Below are positions 1 through 12,311 of a stretch of DNA of 54,198 nucleotides, in pieces. Numbering within the stretch: position 1 is the first letter of the stretch; every line of letters starts with the position of its first letter. The stretch spans positions 1 through 54,198 of the forward strand of contig SGPL01000199.1 in assembly GCA_004802705.1 (NCBI GenBank), read 5' to 3'. Under the pieces are notes generated by a model, which was not told the origin of the DNA, did not search any database, and saw nothing but the letters and a program-made list of their open reading frames with translations. Position numbers and translations under genes: made by a program. The DNA is from Bondarzewia mesenterica (Eukaryota; Basidiomycota; Agaricomycetes; Russulales; Bondarzewiaceae).

Positions 1-62
1 GTGGTAGGTGCCCGGCTGGGGGGCGGTGCCGACGGCGTCGCTGTTGGCGGCGGTGTGGACAT
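1..62 (-). CDS. possible N-terminus of a Pro/Ala-rich protein, running off the left edge
   Basis: On the minus strand an ATG at 62-60 opens a frame that stays open to the edge of the window and would encode a Pro/Thr/Ala-rich N-terminus (begins MSTPPPTATPSAPPP). No domain can be seen in 20 codons. The plus strand of the same stretch is also open and carries a GT donor-like site near 81, so strand is uncertain. Low confidence; the rest of the gene, if real, is outside the window. Confidence 0.2.
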   Translation of the reverse strand, partial: MSTPPPTATPSAPPPSRAPT

Positions 63-705
63 GTTGCAGACGTCGGGTGAGTTCCTCTTCTACTGTAGCA
101 AGTGTGTTGCTCTTCTGATGTTTTACAAGACACCAGGTCTCATAATCTGTCGGAATTACCGGCGGATGCTTGTTTGCTGTAGAGTAGAAAATAGAGAGAA
201 TAATCTACAGGTAGTATTAGTGGACGGAAAAATAAGCAGGCAAGGTAAGTAACTGACCTCAGTCTCGTTCAAGAGGACTGAGGAAAGAAAGAAAGGGAAC
301 GGGAGGAAAATTTACACCAGTAAGTTGTCGGAGTAACCACTTTCACTCCGACCATTCAGTCGCCCTCCGTTTCCGCTCCTCCGCTCCGCTCGTCACCTGA
401 CCGTCCCGCCTGCGGGAAGTCGCGACGCGTGCAGGGGATTTCCTCCAACACATCATTCCCTTCACTACCTAATTTTTTCACAGCATTCTAGTGATGAATG
501 TACACATGTGTATAAAAATTTGAATGTGTTTTATGTTTTAGAAAATATTAGAGTTGCGAGTCAAATTTGCCCGTTGTGTTTGACGGTCCTATACTGTAGT
601 ACTGCGGTCCACGAGGTCCACGTTTCAGAATCTTGGGGTCCTCCGGAGCAGTCCGAGCTCCCGAGAGCTCACGTCTCCAAGTCAAATCACCACCACCTCA
701 ACACC
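63..705. other. intergenic region upstream of the ATP synthase delta gene
   Basis: I see no supported gene here. The stretch contains purine-rich and then pyrimidine-rich segments before the ATP synthase start at 706. An in-frame ATG exists at 508, but reading from there would put about 66 unrelated residues before a well-formed mitochondrial presequence, so it is more likely 5' untranslated. Confidence 0.5.
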
Positions 706-1419
706 ATGTCTGCTCTCCGTTTGCTTTCCTCTGCCGCCCGACGCGCCCCAAGAGCGTCTTCTACCCTTGGCAGGCGTGGCTATGCCGAGGTCTCTGACAA
801 GATCAAGCTTTCCCTTGTCCTCCCCCACCAAGTACGTCCGAAGTTGTGTGTTCCGAGTTTTGCAATTTCGCCATCGAGACTGAACAAATCCTACTTGCTC
901 TCTTGCGCTTCATTGGCTTTTGTCTAGTCTATCTTCACGTCGACAGACGTCGTTCAGGTCAACTTGTCTGCCGCAACCGGTGACATGGGCATCCTCGCGA
1001 ACCATGTGCCTTCCATCGAACCCCTGCGACCAGGTGTGGTAGAGGTCATCGAGTCTGGGAATGTCTCGAAGAAGTGGTTTGGTGAGTTTGCTTCGAAAGT
1101 CGTCATATACATGCGAACTTAATGTGACATGCACGAAGTTTCTGGCGGCTTTGCAAATGTCCACCCGAACAACAAGCTCACCATCAACGCTGTGGAGGCT
1201 GTTCCTCTAGAGGAATTCTCCCCAGAGGTATGCTTTTTTTCGTGTGGATCGTGACCCGTCGCGTGTAATTTGATTCGGGCTTCCTTTCAGGCTATTCGCG
1301 CGAACCTCCAGGAGGCGCAGAAGGTGCTCGGTGGAAGTGCTTCGGAGCAGGACAAGGCGGAGGCGCGCATCGAGGCAGACGTGTATGAGGCCTTGCAGCA
1401 CGCGCTCGGCTCAAAATAA
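706..1419 (+). CDS. ATP16: ATP synthase F1 subunit delta, mitochondrial
   Basis: Subunit of the F1 central stalk, equivalent to bacterial epsilon, in the mitochondrial inner-membrane ATP synthase. Four exons read as 706-831, 928-1081, 1139-1227 and 1291-1419, giving 165 residues, close to the usual length of about 160. The first 26 residues are rich in Arg, Ser and Ala with no acids, as expected for a matrix-targeting presequence ending near RRGYA. The core then follows the family: a beta-sandwich with VNLSAATGDMGILANHVPS, the WFVSGGFA strand, and a two-helix C-terminal hairpin containing EAIRANLQEAQKVL. The second donor is phase 1 and completes the Val of WFVSGG. Start chosen for the presequence. 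Its 3' end lies 345 bp before the next gene on the same strand. Identification is firm. Confidence 0.95.
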
Positions 1420-1764
1420 TTGGACGACGGTTGTCTGATTCTGTTTCGTAGACAAATCATTCATTTCATTCCATCATAGTAAGGGTCTGGTCGTAAATAC
1501 TTGCTCCAACGCGCAAAGTCAATGGGGTCGCATACATGTTGTGATGCGTGTATCGGACAGCGGATGAATTTAGGATGAATTAGTGGTGTGAAGAAGAGAT
1601 ACGCGTGAGTGGCCAGACGGACCGTTGATGGCGGCATTCCCAGCTCATAAATAAACGTGGGGAATTGGAGAAATTGGTTGTCCCTTGTTCGCTCCTTATC
1701 CTCACCTGTTTGATACCTTTCCTCCCTGTGTGCCACGGCTTTCTCTACGAGAACTGCTGTCGCC
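1420..1764. other. intergenic, no feature seen
   Basis: Short gap between the ATP synthase stop and the ATG of the dioxygenase gene. It must hold the terminator of the first and promoter of the second; I recognise no specific element. Minus-strand open frames here look like shadows. Confidence 0.4.
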
Positions 1765-4700
1765 ATGCATATACCCACTTCCTTTGATGACGACGCGCTT
1801 CTCAATGACGAACCCTTCTGCACATATTTCGACAGTCGCAAGATGGCGGGGAACACGCGCTCCTCTAAAGGCTGGCCGGAGATGATAGCATCGGGGCTAC
1901 GTCAAGACGAGAGCGCGGTACGTAGATAATGTTTTTGTGATGACGGTCATGCTGTGTCTCTCCAAAACCCCATCCCGTGTCCACCAAACACGTCGTTGAT
2001 GCATGTAACCTATTTCTGACTCTATTCTGGGCATTTGTTACCTTTTGCAGCTTCAGGCCGCCCAAGCATGGCTCGACATTGCCTTTGAGAACAGCACGCG
2101 GGAGGGGGATGCGGAAAACACGCGCAAGATTTTCGTGGACGATGACAATGCGCTGCACCTGTTCATCGAGTTCTATTGGAACAGGTCGATGGGCCGGCCG
2201 TACGACGCGATGACTGCGCTGCACCATGAGCGCAAGAGGCGGGGGTATATCTGGACTTGGGGAAAGCAAACCGTTGCCGTGGCGTCGGGTGCTAGCCAAC
2301 ATACGCATGAGCAGGAGAGTGAAGGAGCCAAGCGGCTGAGTGATAAACAGAATAAGACGGCCAAACGCGGACGACGACGTCAACCTGTCGCGGAGGACTC
2401 GTATGCTGCCGACGTCGAGCCCGAGTCGGACGCGGGCGACGACGAACGCGTCCCGACAGCTCAGAGTACCGACGTGATAGTAGACACTCCAGCAGCTCGT
2501 ACCCCTCCTCCGTTCACCTCTGTCTCCGCATCGCCGACGCTTCGCATTGGTTCGGACGAAGAGAAAGAGGATGATGTTTATTTCTCTCCACCATCCGAAG
2601 AAGTCGAACTTCGGTATCCCTCATTTTCTGGAGACCAATCCTTTGACCTTGACCTTTTCGAGGACAGTTCACTCACGCCCCTCGATAGTGATCATGGGTC
2701 TTCACCTTTGAGCCCTTCACGCACTCTCACTTCCACCCCATGCAAGGGCAAGGCGACAGGCTCTAAGCCGTCCTCCATCGAGAATTCTCCCTCTCGGTAC
2801 CACGCGCGTTTATCTGTTGATGATCACCCTCAATCTCCCATAGATGCTCTTGATATCGAAGTTTTACTCCCAGTATCAGACCTGAATGCGCTTGGCTCGG
2901 ATGTGCCAGTCGGCAAGCGCGCCCACTCCGGCGCGAACACAAGCCCCACACGAATTCTCCCTCGTCGAGCAGCCTCGAACCTTGAACGCATATCGGAATG
3001 CGCTGCTGGAGATGCTCTCTATAGAAAGATTAGTTGGGAGCGCGATCTTGAGGAGATTACAGAAAGTACGATATGCCCCGTGAACACTCTCATGAAGTCT
3101 CCAAAGAAGAACAAGAAACGATCTGCGGCTGCGGTTTCAGCGCAGATGGTCGAGGAAGTCGCTGTGCCTCCCATTGCCGTGCCGGCGGCAGTAGGTCCTG
3201 AGTCGATGGAGACCGCTACAGAGCCGGTCACACAGGCATTTACGAGCGCACAATTGGACGCGGAGGCCGCGCAGGTTCAAGGTATTTATTTCCCCTCTCT
3301 ACTTATAAGTGTTCAAGCTGAACGCCCGACCTTTTTGTCAGACGAGACGACTTCCCTACCTCGAGCGAGCTTGCCAAAGTCACCGAAAAAGACAAAAGCC
3401 AAAAAGCCGCGCATTTTGACCGACAGTACGGTGAGCGGTGGAACAGAGACGATCGCGCAGCAGAAGGGAAAGAGGAGCAAGAGGAAAAGGAAAGTAGACG
3501 CGGACCCTACCCCTGGTGGACTTCCAGAGCAAAATATCGAAAGCTCGTTGTCAAGACCCACTACTCAGCCCGAAGTTAAGGATCACCGGCGCACCAGGCA
3601 ATCCAAGCGGCTATTGGAGGCACAGAATATTCAGCCTCGAGAAGATGCGGAGTCCACAGTTGATGGGCCTCCAGTTCGGAAAACCACTTCTGTGGCTCAC
3701 GCAGTGCACGAGCAGGAGATGCAGGACGAGCCTCCTCCGAAGCGCCGACGTACGAGAAGTAGCCACGTCCCTGTGGATGAACCACGACCAAATGATGCGA
3801 TTTCGCGCAAGAAACAGAAGCAGAGCAAGTCATGTCGATCATCGGACAAGTCTGGTTTGCCCTCTCATCCTGGTGTGCTTGCGCCTGCTTCGACCCTGGC
3901 TCAGACCGATCCTTGCTTTGAGGGACACAATGAAATGTCTGACACATGCGCCATGGCACCGACTCCTATCATTCCCTTCGAAAACACATTGCCTGCTCCT
4001 GTCGCCTCTTCTCAACCAAATACTGAGGCGCGCTCGAGGCGCGTTCAGCCAAAGCGGGGGGCTCGCAAGGATTTAACACGGTTTCCTGCGGGACCTCCGA
4101 ACAACACTTCTATTTCTTTCGTAGCCCCTACGATGCAACCTCCTTCGTACAACCCGCACGTCCCTGAATCTATCAGCGCACCCGTTACGCGCAAACGCAA
4201 GCGTGACGACCGACCGCAATTCGCGACTGCGCCACCAGAAAACGCGCCTCTTTCTGGTCGCGTTTCGAAGAAGGCGAAAGTAACCGTTAAGAAGCCAAAC
4301 ATGCAAGCCAAGTCGGCGAGGCCGTCCGCTGGGAACTACTCTAAACCTCGGAATACACGCAGCGCAGTGCGGCAGACATCTGCCTCGGTGCCCGTTCGCC
4401 GTCAGCACGTGAACGTGGAAGAGTGCGAGTGGGAACCGGATATTGACGATGCCTACGCAAGTGAAGGTAGTTGGCATGCGGAGGAGCAGTCGGTTGTCTA
4501 TCGCGCCAAGTCTAAGACCAAGACCAAAGCCAAGGCCAAGGCCAAGTCCAAGTTGCTTGCCTATGCTACTAGTGTGAATGCGCACAAACCCGCTCTTTCC
4601 ACGTCCCCTCCGATATGGTCTGAGGTGTGTGTCTCTTCTTTTTTCTGTCTCTCTCTCTCTCACTGAACATACCACAGTCTCGACAAGAGCTGTGTGAGTC

Positions 4701-7408
4701 TTTCGATTGGTTTAGAAGTTACCAAGGCGGAGTCTACACAATTCATGATGTCGCCAAAGGCTATTTGCTGAGCGCATTCTCGTCGAGGTAGGATATTCCA
4801 ATTGCTCTGCNATTCGCGTTTAATGCGATCCGATTTAATTTTTTTCTTCAAGTCGCGATATCTTTCATCACGGCGGCAAGCTCATTATATCGCACGGGCA
4901 CGTTTTTTTTTTTTCCAAGTCATCGTCATGTAAAAACATGCTGACCGCTTGAACGCCACCAGAGGCGGCAAGGCCGAAGCCGTACATTCCAATAGAGGCC
5001 TACCAGAGATTGTAAACGCCTCTGACCAACTCGCGGAAGACAAATCTGTCAAGGCCCTTCTCAACAACTGGAAGACGGGCAGACCACTCGTGCTGTTGGC
5101 GGACGACAGATATGCACTGTTTCCTTACAATCTGGCTGCTGGTCACTATACATACGTCGTGCTGGGATTCTACCAAATCGTGCATGCATGGGGTATGTGT
5201 TGCTGATCCTGCCTTCCGACGTTCGTTCTGATTCGGCATAGCGGAGTATCAACCCGCTCCAAGTGGACAGGGTCTCGTGGTACGATACAAATTCGCATTT
5301 CACTGGTGCGATGAGCAAGGCGAAGACCCATGGTGGTGTCGCCAGAGTGATACTGAAGAGCCCATCACTGAAAACCCGACTGCTGAAGACCCGATCGAGT
5401 CCGAGCAAATGCCGTCGCTCCCACAGCCCCCCGAAGTCTCTGAAACTCTTCTGAAAAGCTTATTAGAGAGACCCGATCCGTGTACGTATTAATGTTTTAT
5501 CTAACGATTCCGAAAGATACTCACACCGCGAACGTTCAGCAAAGGCCGAAGAAAGGCATGCGTGACATTTGCGTCGATCCTCGTCTTTGATTTATTGATT
5601 TTTGGTCAGATGTATTCCACCAGAAATTCATTCGAAGTGCAAGCATTGCCGAACACCCTCTCCTACCATCTATAAAACGGGTTGGATGTGTCTAAATGCC
5701 AGATGTCAATTTTTTTGGACAGTAAATGGTGGAAGTCCATCACAGGAGAGTCTGGAGTACGACGAGGAATTTCTACGATTCAAGGTGCAAACAGAGTCGG
5801 TCGAGTCCCTGAAAGACCTTCGACCGGCAATGCCTCCAGCTTTGAGACAAGGTATTGTCACCAGTAGCCGTTTTGCAAAGGGGATGCATTGCCGGATTTG
5901 TGGGCGTCTCTCTAGCAGGTAAAGCCCGGTCCGTCTCTTCCGTTGTAACGCGTCTTATGTGCCTTCCGCCCTTGTCCCCAGATCGAAGTGGGAATGTTGG
6001 GAGTGCAAGTTTTGTGGGGTGCGTAGATTCAATCAGGTCTTCATGATGCAGCGTGTGCTTATCGTAGCCCTCGCAGTTGGTGCTCAAGGTTACGGGGCAG
6101 ATACGCAGTCACAAAGACTTCTGGCATCACTTGCGAGATTACAAATTTTCACACCATCGCATTTCAGATATTTCCGGTGAGAATCGAACATTCTCTACCC
6201 CCTTGAGCTGCGCCTTATACCTGAGTCGTCGTAGGTATCACGATCCCTCCGATGTCAACCTGTGAACTTGAGAACAATACGCAATTGTGCCAGTTCCATA
6301 CCTATATCCTTCCTGAGAATCGGTCTGTTCATTTCATCTTTTGAAAGTAGTGTTTTCAACTCATGCAAGTTTGAAGGGGCAAAATATATCTGATACTTGG
6401 ACACGTCCGGATCAACAAAGAGGCGGACGAGATTTTCCAGCTTTACCAGGAACAGGCTCGTGACGGACAGCTGAAGTTCCGGCGGTTTCCCTTGAAAAAT
6501 GTAAGCTTTACACGTAGACTTTTTCTGACAGAGCTAACACTCACAATTTGACAGCATAAATGTGATTTTCTTTGCCTCCCATTTTGGGTTATCACTGATA
6601 TACGCATTTTAGGCAGAGGCCAACTTCTCACTAACTACTTTTCTCATAATTGTGCGTTTTCTCTTCATAGATGATCGTTTGGTGGACTTACGAATGTTTG
6701 TTATGCTGAATTCCCGAAACATAAGCTGGCGCCCCATATCAGGTAAATCTACCGGTTTGACGGTGCAAAGCACGTCTAACGGCTCCTCAGTACGTTGGCA
6801 GCACGGATAACACTGTTCCCCTCGAGTCTGCTTGTACCGCAGTGCTCAAATCCCTAGACTTGATCGAGCGGCGCGCTTCGCGCGTGTTGAACTCTGATAC
6901 CCATTTCAACGAAATCCTGAGCGCTGCATACATGGAGAAACAAAGCATGTCCGTGAGTTGTTTCCGTCAAATGTTCATCCCCGAGAACAACCGTCGAATA
7001 TCGTTTCTAGTTTCACAGCGATAGCGAACGAGGCCTTGGCCCCGTTGTTGCGTCTCTATCTTTAGGCTCAGCAGCTCTCATGCACTTCCGTCTTCTTTCC
7101 AAGTATCTGAAACCTACGGCGGCAAAGACACAACGGAAACCAGATCTAACGATTACTTTACGACACGTCCGTAATATCCACCATTCACAATGTATCATGG
7201 TACTTACAGGCTGGTTGTTGTTGCAGGGAGACATACTCGTCATGGAAGGTGTCGACGTGCAAAAGTACTATGAGTGCGTCTTTGTGCCAACAGAATCATC
7301 GTTTCGTTGCTGACCTTAGCCCACAGACACACGGTCATCCCCGTGAACTTTCGCATAGCAGCGACCGCCCGACTCATCTCTTCAGAAAATTATTCTTCAC
7401 CTCTATAA
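1765..7408 (+). CDS. large nuclear-type protein with C-terminal AlkB-like 2OG-Fe(II) dioxygenase domain
   Basis: Roughly 1500 residues in about 16 exons. Exon 1 is 1765-1917 and exon 2 starts at 2051. Residues about 50-120 (AQAWLDIAF to YIWTWGKQ) look folded. Then comes a long disordered stretch rich in Ser, Pro and basic clusters with many nuclear-localisation-like motifs, ending in a Lys/Ala repeat. From 4678 a globular part resumes (FDWFRSYQGGVYTIHDV, then RDIFHHGGKLIISHG). A cysteine cluster follows: CKHC near 5640, a second pair ending CQFFW, then CRICGRL and WECWECKFCG, probably zinc-binding. The C-terminus is an AlkB-type double-stranded beta helix: HSD at 7014-7022 (iron ligands H and D), LGPVVASLSLG, GDILVMEGVDVQKYYEHTV (second iron-ligand His at 7328-7330), then FRIAATAR with the Arg that binds 2-oxoglutarate. 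All catalytic residues are present, so an active oxidative demethylase or hydroxylase of nucleic acid is the inference; the substrate is unknown. Exons between 5982 and 6790 are small and their joins tentative. Confidence 0.82.
4505..4552 (+). repeat. hexanucleotide-type repeat encoding alternating Lys-Ala/Thr/Ser
   Basis: A run of AAG codons alternating with GCC, ACC and TCC encodes K-S-K-T-K-T-K-A-K-A-K-A-K-S-K inside the disordered part of the dioxygenase gene. It would be strongly basic, fitting a DNA/RNA-binding or nuclear-localisation tail, and is a likely site of length polymorphism. Confidence 0.8.
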
Positions 7409-7564
7409 ACCTGAAGATCAAGACTCACATCATGTCTCGGTAATTGACAGTGTAAATGCGGTTTGAAAAGTAGTACAGTATAATAATAATTCTTTGTATT
7501 GACTTGCTACAGTCCGTGCCCATGCGTCACTGAGCCACTGACGCCCGACACTTCCTTCAGGCTT

Positions 7565-10500
7565 TCAGGCTCCTGGAGGATTTGGGAGAGCACGTCCTTG
7601 GGATATAGCTCTAGACTTTGCCTTCGGAGCAGGCTGTGACAATGGCTGGGCTCTGGCCCCATTCTGATACGTGCAATCAGCACCGGCCATGCTCTTAATA
7701 TTCAGTGAAGATCATCTTTACTCACCCCCATGGCCTGCTTTTGCCTTGCATAGAAAGCGAACAAATCTGCGATCTGCTGCTCCAGTGTCTGCCTCTCTCG
7801 CTGAAGGCGGCCGACTTCCTGAGTCATGAGCAAGACTTCGCGAGTGAGTTCCTTCTTGAACTCTTCTACGTGGACTAAAACCTCATCGTTAACGAGATCG
7901 CACTAGAGATAATGCATACCTGACATACCTTGAACATTGATCGCTGTAGCCTCCTTCATCGCCTCAACGAACCGCAACCTTTCGCCCCGTATGTCGTCTG
8001 ACAGCTCTGAAATGGGAGTAAACGAACGACTGTCAGGTGTTCTGTTTGAAGGCGAAATACTCAGGAAAAAACCTACCTGTGGCCAATGACTTGAGCATTC
8101 TTTCGTGGTCCTGCCGTTGGCGATCTATCAATCCGATGACAGATTCTGTGGCTGGCGATATGATCGGCGTAAGGTGAAGCTCGCCGCCGCAGAAGGCAAC
8201 TAATGCTCACTGTAAGCATTTCTCATTTCCGCGTTCTTGCGCATATCTTCGTTCATCGCGGCGATCAATCCATCGATCGCCCTCTGCAAATTGGCACTGT
8301 CTTGTTCGCGCATTTTGCCATCGGCAACAAGTTGACGGATACTCCCCAAGAGCGTCTCAGACTGATCACCGGCTTCCGCATTATTTCCCTCATCCTCGTC
8401 TTGCAGCTCGTTCGCAATACCCACTGATTTGCACAAGTGCTGGACGCCGGCAGCAACCTGCTGGATTTGCGCAGTACCAGTGTTGACAAAGGCCTCCAAC
8501 CACTACAACATATCTTTCAGAAGTATTCTCAGCTCTTGTTTAATTGTTACGCACCGTGTTTAGCTCGTTCAAATAGCGTACACCATCTGATTGCTGCTCC
8601 ATTTGAAGGTTGCGCTGACCCTGTGCATCTTTCAACAGCGTCAAGATTTCCTGCAATTAGATTTTGAGTATAGTTTGACAGAACGTCCTTCCTCGAACAG
8701 ACCTCGACCACACCCGTCCTAGACGCCTGAGGAGAGAAGGATCAGCTAGATGTGTTCGCCCTGAGATTCTTATGAAACTATTGAACTTACCTCTCCTTTA
8801 TCCAATTGCGCGATATCTAGCCCCTTCACCACAGTGAGCAAGGTTTCCAGCTTTTCATTCATTCCTGGTATTGCTTCCGTTGATGGCGACGAGTCTGGCA
8901 TGGCAGATGCAGACACATCACGCAGGATCGTTGAGCTAGATGATTGATGGGACTTCATTTCCTTGAGAACATCGAGAAGAGCAGGGAAATCATCTCGCAT
9001 TCTTGAGTTGATTTCATCCAGCGCCTCGGCAATTGGGGCAGCCTCTGCCAGGGAAATACTACGCGGTTCGTACACGTCAGCAGCAAGATTCCTGCTTTGC
9101 TGCAGATCATTTGCGATGGTGTCCAGTTTCTCGGAAATGTGGGCCAGACCTTCCGAATTGTCCACTGGACGCCCGCATGCGATCGTACGACCGACGTCTT
9201 GCAGCATACTGTGCATCTCCTTGAGCTGAGCTGAATCCCTTTCACGCTCCGTTTTGGCTAGTCGAATTTCTTCCGAGACGTCTTTGACATTCCCATGAAC
9301 TGCGACAATGCGATCTTCTAAAGCAGAGGTGTGTTCATGATGCCTTGCTGAATGAATGTCCAGAGCTTCCAGAACGGTACTGATTTCGTCCATTGCCGTG
9401 GGCTGTAACATTGTCTGCTCTGCAGTGTAATAGGGGCCTGTATGATCATGGGTTACGCCTCCAAGTCCACTTATGTCTTTTCCTGATGCCCGAGTTTTCG
9501 GGAGAGTTTTGTCCTGCTCCCGCATTTCGTCTCGCATACGAAATGCGGATTTAGGTCTTGGCGTTGTCATGCCAGAATAATGGGAAACAGATGAGACAGG
9601 CGACGAAATATCAGAACCAGAGCTGATAGGAGATCGTCTGCTCTCCCCCTTGTCATTGTGCGGCCGTTCGAGTCCAAGTGGACGACAGGATGTCTTCATG
9701 CTGCTGTTCCTGGATGATGCTGGTGTCGTTGGACGCGTGCTCAGGCTCGAGCGTCCTGAATGTGAAGAACTCGACATGTTGGAGTTTGTCCGTTGTATAT
9801 CTGCTAGCCGTTGCTTGACCACAGACATGTGGCCTAGGTTCATGATGGACGGGCTTTGAGAGCGAGAAGTAGGCGAAGGTGCCGGCGACAACCGGGAGCT
9901 AGTGGGCGAATTGACGGATAGCAAGCGACTGGTGCGTGGTGTCCAATTTTGAGTGAGCTCATCAAACAGCGTCTCCGAATCCTGAGGCAGAGGAGGAAGG
10001 TCACGGTCTGTCCCATGAGCAGAAATAGGAGTCGATCGTGCATGCGAGGGACTCGTGGCAAGGTCAACAGTGGAGGATTCATGAGCAGAAGTGGGAGCAA
10101 TGTCGACCGATGATGCTTCCGAAGTCTCAACGTTAACCCTGAGCACCTTTTTCATCTCCGCCTTGTTGCGCTCGTGAATACTTTTGTCTTGAGCACAGAG
10201 GATGGCGTCCCTATGAAAGAGAGGTGTACGGGAACTCGTGAACATGGTGCGACACATGTCTCATCAATCACAGTTTACCAAATTGCGCTCACCCATCCTG
10301 CCCTCTCCTTAACGGAGGGACCAGCGAAACGCTGTCCCTTCCTATCATCGAACAATAGTTCGAAGACTTTGACGGTGTCCTCCTTCCTTTGGGCAGGCAG
10401 CAGGTCCCGTTCGTCTTGTTCGAGGTCTTTCAATGAGAGGGATCGCACGTCCGCGCAATTCAAGAGAGAGATCACCTCTGTCGACGGTGTACCTTGCGAT

Positions 10501-11360
10501 GTGCGACTAGTCAATAAGAGGTGAGTAGCGTGTAGCACTACCTCGCATGATGTCCAGACCGGCAGAATTGACGAAGATGGACCAGAAAGATGAAGAAGTG
10601 ATCCAGAGTAGAGGGCGTATGTTGGTGAAATGCAAATGGCTGAGCCTGGTTTGGTTTGCTTCCTAGATACAGGATCCAAGCGAGTCTCCAAAAATGGATC
10701 ATCCAGAGATATATTTCCTTGGGGAATAGGTGCAGCCGGTCTCGGAGGCCTGAGGAAGGTGTCGCTATTGTCCTTGTTGGACGCCTTTCCTTTCTTACTG
10801 AAGACAGACAGGAGGTTTCTCAAAGATTGTCGCAGCGGGGATTTCTTCTTCTCCACCTTTCCGGGGCGTGGAGGTGAGAGCCCTTGGAATCGCTTGACAT
10901 TAACGGCAGGCGATGGAGTTCTGACCAATGATGAGACCGGCGGTGTAGGGTCGAGCAATTCAAACTGGCGTATGAGCTCTTTGGTTGAACGGTGCCGTTT
11001 TAAATCCTTCGCTCCCGAAGAAGAAGACAGTTGGTTAGGCTGACGAGAGAAATATGGACCATAAGGCTCAGGATCATATTCTCGAGTCTCGGGGACCATA
11101 GTAAGCGGACGGTCTGCAGATTGTAGATGCGGCACGTCGGAAGCTCCAGAGTAGACTCTCGCCGTATCACCATTCCTCCTGGTAGACATGAGCCTTGGCC
11201 CAAGAACGCTTTGTTTGAGCGAGCTCCTACTCTCAATTTCGTCAACGTCCAATGGGGTCGCGACAGGTTCAGAGTAGTCTGCAGTACTTGCCCGAGTCAT
11301 GGCAGGATGCGAATACAGAGAGTATATCTCGGAAGTCTCATCCATAAGTGAGGCAGCCAT
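7565..11360 (-). CDS. PH-domain protein with long disordered middle and C-terminal coiled coils
   Basis: Starts at ATG 11360-11358 (MAASLMDETSEIYSLYSHPA) and ends at TGA 7567-7565, about 1100 residues. Residues 1-210 are Ser/Pro-rich and basic. About 220-360 forms a pleckstrin-homology-like domain: LYSGSLLHLSG, WTSCEVVLHATHLLLTS, VFELLFDDRKGQRF, and a closing helix AGWVSAIW/DAILCAQ with the usual near-terminal Trp, split by an intron whose donor lies next to 10275. A Ser/Thr-rich stretch follows, then from about 9420 downward several amphipathic helices with heptad-like spacing, ending in EELTREVLLMTQEVGRL-type coiled coil near 7830. The last exon codes a basic tail ending NPPGA. PH domains bind phosphoinositides or proteins, so a membrane- or cortex-associated scaffold is inferred. 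I do not recognise a named orthologue. The gene converges with the dioxygenase gene, stops 157 bp apart. Confidence 0.75.
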
Positions 11361-12311
11361 AGGTTAAGTCTAGTGGTAAGTCCTGAGGCCTGAGAAAAGG
11401 TGCTGTCGCTCGCACGACATGCTTTGAAGAATGATGGGTGTAACTTGGAATCGAGGAAGTGTCACGGACTGCAAGTCGAGATCGTAATGCAATGATGATT
11501 TCACTACAGCTGGAAAAAATAAATGATACAATCAACAAAGTTAAATGTAGGAAATCGTAACCCGGAAACTGACAGAGAAATTGATCTCATCCAGGCCATC
11601 TGGGGAAAGAAAGAAAAAAGGGAGACGATACACTGACGACGCGACGTAGAGAAAGGAACGTGACTTGTTTCAGAAGTCATGTGCCTTTATCGCGTGTTCA
11701 ACCGAAGTCGACGACCCCGGGCCGACTCGGCGGCCACTCCTGTAGGTGTACTTCAAAGTTCAAATTCTTGCCATTGTCGTATCATTGTCGATGTTTTTTT
11801 TTCTTTCTTCGTCCTAATTAATTGTGTTCGTGCCTTACCAACCTCATACGTTATAGGCCAAATCTGTCCGAATTGAACACTGCAGTGAGTCTGGATTCTT
11901 TGCTGTTTCCTCGGAATATACTCGCAGACCTTCAAGCTGATTCACTGAACACCTGATAGATATATCACCGAGATTTTTTTCTGGCTCGATGTCGATGAAG
12001 CAGCGGTGCCCGACTACCCGGCGAATTCCCCTTTCAACCTACTTGAATTCAGTACTCCTGTACTATCCAACGAAGCCAGCATACTCTGAGTACCTGATGA
12101 GGCTCGACCAGTTGACCACACGCTACGGCATTGTCATTTGGCTACACGCCCGTAGGCCCTTGAACTACCACCATTGGTGTTCTTCTGGCTACGGCCCGCC
12201 TCTCTCCTGTGCCGATAATTAGCCTCCGAGTCCCATTTCCGTTTTTTTTCTACGCTGTCGTATAAGCTGGCTCAAATGTAGCAAAGGGTCCTTTTCTCCA
12301 AGTTCAGAAAC
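11361..12311. promoter_or_regulatory. divergent intergenic region between PH protein and alpha-galactosidase
   Basis: About 950 bp with no convincing gene; it must contain the promoters of the PH protein (minus) and the alpha-galactosidase (plus). A GC-rich patch with CGG triplets at about 11718-11740 is the only distinctive element. The 77-codon open frame at 11989-12222 has no recognisable content. Confidence 0.4.

Noticed and set aside
3282..3341. Extra 20 codons in the dioxygenase gene
   Set aside because: The stretch is open, but it has GT and AG borders, 60-nt size and a pyrimidine-rich 3' end; removing it joins QVQ to DETTSLP cleanly. An intron is more likely, though retention would keep the frame.
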